From assembly GCA_017979445.1 (NCBI GenBank), contig CM030711.1, forward strand, positions 2,170,001 through 2,234,000: DNA of 64,000 nucleotides, written 5' to 3'. Origin of the DNA: Akebia trifoliata. Lineage: Eukaryota > Streptophyta > Magnoliopsida > Ranunculales > Lardizabalaceae. Below, piece after piece: positions 48,376 to 59,500 of this stretch (the first letter of the stretch is position 1; each line of letters opens with the position of its first letter). Below the pieces are notes generated by a model. It made no database searches. It was not told the DNA's origin and saw only the letters and a list, made by a program, of their open reading frames with translations. The position numbers and the translations under genes were made by a program.

Positions 48376-49416
48376 TATTCAATACCAGGGTTTGGTAGGC
48401 CTTAAGTAAGAAATCTGAGGATGTCAAGATGGACAAACGCTTAATACTTGAGCTCTATGCTTTGAGATAAAAGTGTCAGCATTCCTGAAGCTTGTGACAA
48501 GTAAAGTTAAGGAAACCCCAAAAGGATTGATCCTCTAGCCACGAAAGAGTTGAACCTCTTGTAGACCTAATAAGAGGAGTCCAACCTCATATCTTGACAG
48601 ATAGCCTCCTCAAAAATAAGGAGGCTAGATGGGCTCTGCTTGTAGTAGCAATCCTTATATATCATATTAACAATTGAAATATAGTCGAAAAAAAAATCTA
48701 TATTTGACAGGACTTCTTCCTATACCTGTGAATTCCATCAACCCCTTTAACAGACGATCAGGTGCACTTATTTGTCATGGGTTGATTGCTCTGCTGACAC
48801 AAGCATATAAACATAAGGAGTTAAACTAGGACAACAACTTATCTTACCTACCCATCTATCACCTCGAGTGACACCTTTTGCCTAAAAAAAAACAACAAAA
48901 TAGAGGCCCCTATTTATAAACTCAAGCAATCTCTTAGATGAGAAGGGATCCCACAAGGGTATCCTTTTGGATACTTTCTTTGTCTTCACATCTCTCTCTT
49001 TCACTCTCCCTCTCTTCAACACCTGGTCTTGTACACCCCTCTTGGTTCAGGTCCCGTGAATCCTACCTCATATCTTTCTCAACCAAATGATGACCACACA
49101 ACCATGCAGTGAGCTGAAGTGGACATCGAATCATAGTCATCTTGTGGATCTACCATGTATTCTAAGTCCTTATATGCGGTAACTTTTATAGTGAATAAGT
49201 AATTATCCCACTTTAGTTACAGTCAAATGTCATGTCGCACACTCACACGATGACGCATGGACATCATTTCCATCATATAAATGTACACAAAGATTTATGG
49301 GTGGGTTGTTTGATGTATCATTTCAACATTGAATTTGATATATGGTTCGACCAATAAATATGGGAAAATATATACATCATATTATATATATGTTTAGTGT
49401 AGGAAGTTTATTTAAA

Positions 49417-49598
49417 CTAGGTTTGATTCAATCTGATTATCAGGTTGGGTTTGGATTCTAAAAGCAGGATCTGGTACAACCCAATTCGATCCATTCCAAT
49501 ACTTATCAAATCGACTATGGATTTTATCCAATAAGATTGGCTTGGTCCCAACCAATCTAATCTGAATCCGATCCATTGAAACTCCTGGCCATTAGATT
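49417..49598. mobile_element. hAT-like fragment
   Basis: Ends in ATCCGATCCATTGAAACTCC TGGCC, whose reverse complement resembles the CAATGGATCGGATT terminus at 2052. The body is rich in GATC, GGATT and AATCC motifs. The left boundary is unclear. Confidence 0.35.
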
Positions 49599-49633
49599 TA
49601 GCATCTTTCATTAGATTAAGAGTCATGATAATC

Positions 49634-49755
49634 TGACGCCCCCTTATGTCCCATCATAGAATCGTAGATCATTTGCCTTGAGATACTTCAAAAAAATATT
49701 TTTGATTCTACATATCCCGAGGCAAATGATCTACGATTCTGTGATAGGGGCATCA
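49634..49755. mobile_element. Foldback element, family C copy 2
   Basis: TGACGCCCCCTTATG ... AGAATCGTAGATCATTTGCC pairs with GGCAAATGATCTACGATTCT ... GGGGCATCA. The inner 25 bp of the arms are nearly perfect. Same family as 44932-45049. Confidence 0.8.
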
Positions 49756-49867
49756 AAAATCATTATTCTTAGATGGTAAATCATTGGGGGCTTTTGTTTT
49801 TCATTGAGTTGAAGTGATAGCCATGGATTATTTCATCGAGATAGAAGTAAAAAGAATCAGTCGTGTT

Positions 49868-50012
49868 GGGGTGACACAAAAGTGATAAAATGATGTAGTG
49901 TCATGCAAATTACCATAGATTCATTTTACTCGAGATATGAGTAAAAACCATCTACGGTTATGTGTGTGCCACTACATCATTTTTAAATTTTTGTCACCTT
50001 TATATCTCCGTT
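49868..50012. mobile_element. Foldback element, family B copy 2
   Basis: GGGGTGACACAAAAGTGATA and AATGATGTAGTGTCATGCA pair with TGTGTGCCACTACATCATT and TTTTTGTCACC. The loop CTCGAGATATGAGTAAAAAC matches the CCAAGATATGAGTAAAACAC loop of 20354-20517. It lies about 0.5 kb upstream of the VHA-a start. Confidence 0.65.
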
Positions 50013-50269
50013 TGTGTCGTTCCAGCATTTTCCAAAAAGAATATACTGTTATGTCCGCACCTCCACGTCAAAAATGTGAGAATCGCAGTAAAGCCCAATG
50101 TCTGCTCGTCTTAGATATCTTCATGTTGGGTAACAACCCACAAACGATAAAAGCCAATCCGACGGTTAGAAATCACCGTTGAAACTAAATAGTTTCAGTG
50201 TATACGTCCACGCACTGAAAACGCACTAGTTTGGGTGAAGAGCATAACAAAGTGGTGCTCGATAGAATT

Positions 50270-50462
50270 TTCCACGTGGCGCTCAAAAATGAAGTCCGGA
50301 ATCTGGTATCTATCCAACTCCGGGGAGTATAGGATGCCTCCTCGCCTTTGATAGGGATTTGGGGAATTTTCCTCGTCAAATGGTAGTTGCAATTTGCAAA
50401 GCGAGGACTCAAAATCGGGACATCGAGATCGACAACACAATAGAGAGAGAGAGAGAGAGTTT
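50270..50462 (+). promoter_or_regulatory. VHA-a promoter/leader: G-box and GA tract
   Basis: CCACGTGG (G-box) at about 50273-50280 and a GA run (50444-50460) precede the ATG at 50519. An extra ATG at 50512 in another frame lies just before it. No convincing TATA box was located. Confidence 0.4.
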
Positions 50463-50518
50463 TTCAGATCTGAAGATCCATCTCATTTACAGAGAAAATC
50501 TGCTCTGGTTTATGGAAA

Positions 50519-53500
50519 ATGGAGTTCTTCAACAACTTGCCCGCCATGGATCTCATGCGATCAGAGAGGATGACCTTCGTCCAGCTCATAATCCCAGTCG
50601 AATCTGCTCACAGAGCCATCGCATACCTCGGAGAACTCGGTCTTCTCCAATTCAAAGATGTAAGAATCACACCCGATCTGTTTAAAATTTCATATCATTC
50701 GGATTTGAATTCCTCCTATAATCCGTTAATTTATACGAATTAAACTTATATGTGTTTCAATTATTATGTGTGAGATTGAGATTTGCATTCATTCGGATCT
50801 TTTGCTGATTAATTGTAATTTGATATAGATTATTCGATAAGCAAAGTTCACGGTTGTTTCGTGTCTGCATTTCAATTGTTTTATTGGTCGATATTAGATA
50901 ATTTGTTATTTTTAAAGCATAAATGCGTGTTCTTGATTGTAATTGACGGTGGAACAATGTAGTTTAGTAGATCTAGATCTAGTTTAGTAGAGAGAAATTA
51001 GTTAGTATTTTGGAGCGCCGCTGCTACTTCATGTTAATTTGTTTCGAGAACAAGTATGAACATGTAAGAGGACAGTATAAAAGAATTGTAGGGCATTAAA
51101 ACTAGGTTTCTATTTGATACACTCTGTGTGTACGCATGTTCATGGACTCTCATGCTTGACTGTATTTGATCTTCAACTTCTAACTATTTTGTTTCCTGGC
51201 AGTTAAATGTTGATAAAAGCCCGTTTCAACGAACATTTGTTAATCAGGTATGAACTGTCCAGAATTGTTTTAATGGTTGGAAGTCCGACATGAAAACTTC
51301 CCTAGAAATAATATGGACTGATGAGCTATGGCAACCCAGTCTATGAAATTTAAAATGTAGCTGCATAGTAAGCATCTTTCAGAGTCCTCAGATGTACGTT
51401 TTTGGTTAAATTAAGGTTGAATTCAACGTAAAAAACCAACCCTCGCCCAACCTGACACTTTGTCACTCCTTTTACTAGATACTTCTTTTAGTGTTTTTTT
51501 TTTCTTGTTCATGAATCTGATTGGAGTCGTAACATACATAAAGAATGGTATGGCATAGGATGATATGCAAATATATGAAGGTGTCAGCTAGCTTAGTTGG
51601 TAGAGACTATGGGTGATGATACCATGAGCTTGGGTTCAATTCTTTCCATCACAAAGTTACCGATCTCATTAAAAACAGGCTTACCAATCAAAAAGAAAAA
51701 TGATACCTAAATATACATACAAGCAATATTACCATTTAATATATCTTCTAGTCTAGTGGAGATAGATAAGCAGACAACATTCAACATGCCTTTCATTGTT
51801 GCTTAATAATAGGGTTGTTGCACCTGCTTCGACTCTCTCTTTTGTTGTTGTTGTTGTTGTTGTTGTACCTGCTGAACGGTAATTGGAGTGGCTAATAACC
51901 TTTTGTTTTTGAGACATAAATGGCTAACAAACTTTGATATATGGTCTAGATGGAAAGCAGGGGGACCTCCTGTTTAGGAACTTTCTTTTTTCTGTTGAGT
52001 ATGCATTCCTCTAATTTTAAGAGTGTTAAAATGTTATTAAATGTATAGCATGCATATATTGGTATTCAAACCATTAATTAACTTTTCCTGAGTTTTCTTT
52101 CATAATAAAAATCTAAAATTATGCTTCCTGCTATTGTGGTTATTGGGAGCTATTCCATAGGTGAAACGATGTGCAGAGATGTCACGGAAGCTGCGATTTT
52201 TCAAAGACCAAATCAACAAGGCTGGTGTAGCATTGTCAGCTCGTCCTGGCATGCAACCTGATATTGAATTGGAAGAATTAGAGGTGTAGAACTTTACTAA
52301 TTACTTTCTGCCAAGAAATTATTCCGTGTTTCTTCATGGTTTTATTTTTTATGTTCTTTTCTTGGTACACAATGCATAACTTGATTGCTTCATCTTACTA
52401 GGTAATAGTAAGAGCAATAAGTTAATCTTCTTCTTTAATAACTGCTTGGTTCAGAAATCTAACAATGTTATTAATTTTTGATCATCTTGGTTTCAGATAC
52501 AACTTGCTGAGAATGAAACAGAACTTATTGAAATGAACACGAATAGTGAGAAACTGCGACAAACTTACACCGAGCTTCTGCAATTCAAACTTGTACTGCA
52601 GAAGGTAATATGTTCTTATCGTGTGGTTCAGCACAGCATAATAATTATCTAGTGACATATTTCCAGGATGCTGTTACATTTCTCCCGTATAATTTACTCG
52701 TATTTAGTTCAATTATCGAGAGGAAACCTTCCACAAGTCATTGGAAACATTTTTGCCTATGATATTATTTTATCAGGGGTGATGAACAAACTTAAAGCCT
52801 TGCACTGCAACCTTGCCTATTGAACCATCTTTAATGCATAACTTGCAAAACACATCAATGGTGCATGTGATGAGGTCATGTGACCATGACACACACACAC
52901 ACAAGAAATTCATTGGGGTCCATAGAAACACACACACCTTGAAATTGTCTGCCTACGCCCACCCCTTGATGATATCTTCATAGGAATCATACGGGTGGAT
53001 TGATAGATTGATACAATAGGAACCTTTGGTAAGATTCCTGTTCCTGTAAGCCCAGCAGATAAAGTTTATAGCACAATCCATTTTAAGGATTAGTGACTTG
53101 GCCATTATGTTTCTTTGGCACTAGATGTTCCCAAAATTGATATTATTGAGTCGGGTAAATTCAATAATTGTAACAGGGACCAAGCCCGTGTCTCGGTAGT
53201 GATTACCAACATTGGTATTAGGTTTTTGACACGACAACTTTGAAAAGTGCAAAATGACTAGACCAGAAAGAATAGATGGTCTTATGATCTCTTCAAATGT
53301 GATCAATATACATCACTAAAATAGAAATATAGCACTGTGGGAGCATGTATGTACTTCGGCCCGCCAGCTCAACCTCTAGGGACAATGTTGTTCTCAATCT
53401 CCCTCCTTACATATAGCATAGCTGAAATATGGAAATGGTAGCTTTTGGAGCATCTATTATCCATCAATAATGATTAACTGTTGTCTCTATGGATGTCTGT

Positions 53501-56500
53501 TAGGTATGTAACTGAAAACTAGAGATAGTGTTCCTCTTGAGTTTGTGTCACCTATTATATTTTTTGTGAGCTTAAGAATTAATCTTTTTGTCCATTCCAT
53601 ATCAATCCAAGTTGTCCATGCGTGTCAGTCACTTTTGGAAATGCATTGCCATCTCTAATTTTCTCAGTACCTTACATGCATTGTACTGGATCATTCATCT
53701 CTATCTTATCTTACAATGATTATAATACAATTTTTTTGTGCTTCCTCATGCATAAGACTTTCTTATGAATTTTTGTGCAATTGTTTCTATGCCTTCTCAT
53801 ATTTTTTATTCCAGGCAGGTGGCTTCCTTGTTTCATCAAAGAGCCATGCAGTTACGGAGGATAGGGAATTAGATGAAAATGTATATTCAACTGATGACTA
53901 TGTGGAGAGAGCGTCATTGCTTGAGCAGGTATTTTTTGTTTATAATCCCACTTATAATTATGGTTTTATTTATTATAACTTACTCATGCATAATTATTTT
54001 TATGGAACCTATAATTATGGTTTTATTTACTATAACTGACCCATTTTACAGCAAATGCAACCGGGGCCATCAAACCAAGCTGGCTTGAGATTTATTAGTG
54101 GGATTATATCAAAATCCAAAGCTCTAAGATTTGAGAGGATGTTATTCCGAGCTACAAGAGGCAATATGCTTTTTAATCAGGCACCAGCTGATGAATATAT
54201 CATGGATCCCGTAACAACTGAAATGGTCTGCTTTGTTTCTTTTATATGGAATTTATTGTGGAATTGGAACTTATTTGATGAACTTCCTAATAGTTGCAAC
54301 CTCTTTGTGGCTGTTCATAGTATCAATTGCATTCTTAATTGTAACTATGACAATTCCTTCGGTTTTCTATCAGGTCGAAAAAACAGTCTTTGTAGTCTTC
54401 TTTTCAGGGGAGCAGGCAAAAACAAAAATACTGAAAATTTGTGAGGCATTTGGTGCAAATTGCTACCCTGTTCCTGAAGATATTACCAAACAGAGGCAAA
54501 TAACTCGAGAGGTATGCATGCTTCCCCTTAAGGAGGTCAACTATTTATCTTCCTATGCATCATATAATCCATTCTGCCACAAGAGATGCTCTTTTTTTTT
54601 TTTAAATGAAGGTGTTTGTTTAGTGCATCAGAGTCTGTATTTCCTCTCCAATATATAATTTGTTCTGATTTACTTATTGGATTAACACTGTGTGTCTGAA
54701 AGGTCACATGCTTATAATTCTTTTATGAGAGCATTTAGGAGCAGATATACAATTGTTTGCAAGTTTTTTCAGCAGATTGCTTATGTATCTAGTGTTTTTC
54801 GTTGTTCTGCAATATATAATCATTGTGTATTAACTTCTCTTAGTAATTCTGAAATTTCTCTTACAGGTTTTATCACGTCTCTCTGAATTGGAAGCTACTC
54901 TGGATGCTGGGACCCGTCATCGGAATAAAGCCCTTTCAGAAATTGGATTCCACTTACAGAAGTGGACAATTATGGTAAGCTGCCCGAAGCTACCACCTTC
55001 ATCATGTCTCTGTTTAATTATAAGCTAGTAGCTGCAAGACATTGAAAACCAAAATTTACCTCAGCAATCAACGATATAAGTTATTGGAAATTGCGAATCA
55101 GGACATGGTATTCAACAGTGAATGAATGTTGCATCTTTAACTTGATATTAAATGTTTCCTTTCTAATTTCCATCTTTTTCTAGGTAAGAAAGGAGAAAGC
55201 TGTATATGATACATTGAATATGCTCAATTTTGATGTTACAAAAAGATGTCTTGTTGGTGAGGGCTGGTGCCCAATATTTGCAAAACCTCAGGTACTCTAT
55301 TGTGATTAATTAATAGTCAATAAATTTTGCTCTATGGACAAATACATTACAAAATGGAATCCAGTACTTTTGTGATACTTAACTGAAGCTTTTGCAGAAT
55401 GACAGCCTAAAATGATCTACATCTTGTGATGCAACAGATTCAGGAGGCATTGCAACGTGCAACACTTGACAGTAATACACAAGTGGGGATAATATTTCAT
55501 GTGATGGATGCTGTGGATTCACCACCCACGTATTTCAGAACCAACCCTTTCACCAATGCATTTCAGGAAATCGTTGATGCATACGGGTATGTCATTCGAC
55601 TTATACCACATAGCTATTATTTATGTTGGGCATACTAACAGTATCTATATGTATCCTGGAAAGATAAATAATTTGCAAACAGAAGCCCCATCTCTTTTAA
55701 TAATTAATGATGTGATTCACAAGCAAAAGGCTTTAGCTGCAACAAATGTCAAACAAAGTTGATGTTATCTACAATATATGGAACTCAATAATTAGTTTCG
55801 AACCTTTCCTTGTTTCGGATCAGTATGAATTTTCAAAATATTGACACAGCAATTTTGTTTTGCAGTGTTGCAAGATACCAAGAAGCAAATCCGGCAGTTT
55901 ATACTGTTATTACATTTCCATTTCTTTTTGCCGTGATGTTTGGTGACTGGGGTCATGGAATATGCTTGTTGTTGGGGGCATTAATTCTTATAGCTCGTGA
56001 GAGAAAACTTGGTTCTCAGGTATTCTTTTATATCAGATTCTTATACTATTGGGTCAGAAAAAGTTTATATTTGAAGAAAATACCTGTTTAGTATCTTGTT
56101 TCTGTGGAATGAAATGTGTTCAAGTTACCCTAGATTGATTAGTTTTCTGCTAGTAGTCTAAACTGCCAGTCTTACATGTTATTATATCCATGGTTCATAA
56201 TTTCATGTTGTTTTGGAATGTTTCAACAGGACGTTACAGTTTCAGCTGAAACCTGAATGAAACATTGACCTTGAAACATTCTATGTTTCAGGAATGTTTC
56301 GGTCGAGACCGTTTTGGTTTTTTCTCCGGACAAAAATATTCGCTTGAAACAAGATTTTAAAACTTTATTATATCAAGATAACCGTATCATTATTTTTTGT
56401 TCATGATATTGATATAGTTATCTTGACTTGAATTGTTAATGCAAAATGTAAATAGCCTCCAAGCATTGCTGTCTGTATTTTTACAAACGCTGCAACTAAA

Positions 56501-59500
56501 ATTTTGGATCTTTATTGATTTCCACCATCCTATGGATTATACCGTCTTGAATTTATAGTTAGTAATTCACTGTGCTGGTTAAGATGCAAGACCATTGGGT
56601 TGTGCATAACTGAATATAGGTCATCCCTTGGTAGTTGAGTGGTTTCCCATTCATTTGCAGCTCTAATTTAAAATACCGCTTCCATAAATTTATCTGCATT
56701 TTGTAGGTCTGAACCTGCAAATCGTTCTATTGTGTTAAACATTTCTAGATATTGTTCAAAGATGCATAATTTTACTGGATAGTGTTGAACGGTGTTGGAG
56801 AGCATGGTGTGGATGTATAGTCGATTGGACAAAAGTTATATATGCACACGTATCAAGAATGATTTGAGGTGCTAGAGAGCTCATTCCGAGAGAAAGATTA
56901 AATGGCCCGACCTCTATCTGATTTTCCTTTTTGCTAAAGCAACTGGCTCTGCCCTTCACTGTCAATCTTATTAGTTGAGGGTGAGCGTGGCAGGAGAATC
57001 AGAAAACCTATTAAAGCGAGGCAGAAGGAGCAGTATTAATCAAGCCATGTGGACGTGGACTTCACAAAAAGTGAAATTTTATAAGACTGAAACTGAACAG
57101 AAAAGATACAAAAAGTGAGTGGTCAAACAAGCCACCATACAAAGGTGTACCAAAAGAAACAAAAAAACAAAAAAGGTGGAGAAAACCACAACTCACTCAA
57201 TCAGAACATAATAATTCCGATCTAAACATAAAGTCTTCAAAGAAAACCCCTTTGTGAAATTTTTTTCTCCAAAGAAATATCAGCCATACTATGAGCATAA
57301 TGACCTCTTGCAATGAATGCTCCTTCCCTTGAAAAGTCCTATCGCTCTGCTCCATCCAAATTCCCCAACACACAACAAGCAGGGTTAGTGACCAAAATAT
57401 CATTGACTTCCAATTCTGCTACTTTAAATGACTATCATGCTTCCATTTCTAAGCTTTGTTTCATATTGATTCCAACTTGAATGTACGTTTATCAGTGTTT
57501 TTTTACGTCATATTTTGTTTAGTTAGAACTAGAATCATGTCAGACTATCATGCTTCCATTTCTGCTACTTTAAATGACTATCATGTTTCCATTTCTAAGC
57601 TTTGCTCCATATTGATTCCAACTTGCATGCGGAGTTATCCATATTATTATCTTTTTAACAAAATAAAGTGACTTTAACACCATGCCTTTTACCAGTACAT
57701 GCAAAATGTAGCATGAGATAGTGAAGATTAGTTTGTTTGATATCAGCAGGAGTTATGCTGGAACTGCAGATTTCTTTACATTTTCATATTTTATGAATAT
57801 TTTCATTATTAAGAAATCTAAAATTAATCAGTGTATTTTTGTTTACTATCTAATAAATGTGAAATATATTATTAATAGTTATAGTAAAATATTAGGCAAC
57901 TGGAAAACATCTGTAAGCACCTGTGATTTACATCTTTTTGTTTTCTTGTCAGAAACTCGGCAGCTTCATGGAGCTGGCATTTGGTGGGCGCTATGTAATC
58001 CTGTTAATGGCAGTGTTTTCTATCTATTGCGGTTTGATTTACAATGAGTTCTTCTCTGTACCTTATCATATATTTGGCAAGACTGCTTACAGATGCCGGG
58101 ATACTACTTGCAGGTATACTTCTAGATATTTTATGTTTCTCAGATAGAGGATCTAGTATATGAAATATTGTACTATCGACATGTCAGCATTCTAACAAAA
58201 CTGATCTGATGCTTAATATATACTAGTAACCCTTCTCCTTTATGGACTTTAAAGTGAAAATGTCATTTTAATGGTGATCATGTTCACCAGCAGTTACCTC
58301 TATTTTCTTTATCCCATAACATAAACAGTTTTCTTACTTCTGCCATCTGGGTGCTGTGCATTGGTTGTATTGGCTCCAACAAAATACTTGCAAGCAACTG
58401 TTGAATTGATATGGCTTTAGTGTTCTGCAACTAACGTAAAAATGTAGTGGATCAGTCGAGATTTAGTAGTTACTGTATCTTTCTTATAATTGAAAAAATA
58501 TCTGCTCTACAGTTTGGGTGTTTTTTGTGTTCCGAGACTGATCATGGGGGATGCTGCTAACCACGTATTTATTGTGTTTATTTTCAAAAATGCCTCGCAA
58601 GATTTTAGACCAAAATCTCATTGCTTAGTTGTAGGTTCATAACTTTCTGTTTTAAATTGTACCTTGGTTATATTTCATCTATTCAACAAATTCAGTAATG
58701 AGCCTAATGAGCATAATGGTCCTATTGTTCCGATGGAGAGAAGAACCTATGATTACCTTTCGGGAAATTTCCAAACGAACAATTTCAACAAAATCTTTCA
58801 TTTTTTTTACTATGTTAAACTCTATTTTGCTACATTGGCATGCTAGTTTTATCTTCTGTGTCTGCGACTTGATGTTTATGAAAAATCATTTCTCAGAGTT
58901 GTCCTCATCGTCTTTTTTGTGTGTATGGCGAGCATTTGGACATTCCCAGATTTCTTTTCTGTTGACGTCCTTTCCCTGAAAAGGGAAAATGTATGTTGCG
59001 GGAAAAAGTAACCTGGCTTTTTGGTTTGTCTGGATGCATAACACTTCTCTGTAGCAGGCACTACCTTGCATCTAGCCTGAGCTGACTCCTTTTGGTTCTG
59101 CATCGTAGTCCTGTCTCCCACCATTAGTGAAAGACCTTCCCGTCTCATTTCATTTCCTGCCTTCTGATTTGCTTACCATCATTTTTTTTCTCTAGCAGTC
59201 TAGGTGGATTTTGATTTCTGTCGTGGGAAGAATGAGAAACCTAGAAATATGCTGAACTTGCTCCTGTTGTCCTGCCAGAGAAATTAAGCTCCAAATGACA
59301 GTTTTTTGACTTGTACGTTGAGAAGTGCGTCAAGTGCATTTGTGTGTGTGTGTGTGTTGGGGGGGGGGGGTGAGCGGGTGAGACTGTTTTGTGTAGCTTT
59401 TCTTATTTATTTGGTCTGCTTATTTGGATAGAATCCTCACTTTGCATCACCTGATATCTTGTGGCATCACCTTTGTGAATTTCTTCTCTTTGTGCAAAGA

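Larger units (their letters stand above)
44565..50518. other. Intergenic region between the divergent PWWP and VHA-a genes
   Basis: No intact gene. It holds foldback elements (44932, 45957, 47557, 49634, 49868), a purine-rich tract (about 46600-46860), a dispersed repeat shared in reverse with 26.8 kb (47160-47212), a Ty1/copia 3' end (47869-48375) and an hAT-like segment (49417-49598). The last few hundred bases are the VHA-a promoter. Confidence 0.6.
56020..57952 (+). other. VHA-a intron 11 (1933 bp)
   Basis: Between exon 11 (ends CTCAG) and exon 12 (after TTGTCAG). Contains a minus-strand LINE fragment and a tandem duplication beside it. Confidence 0.8.
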
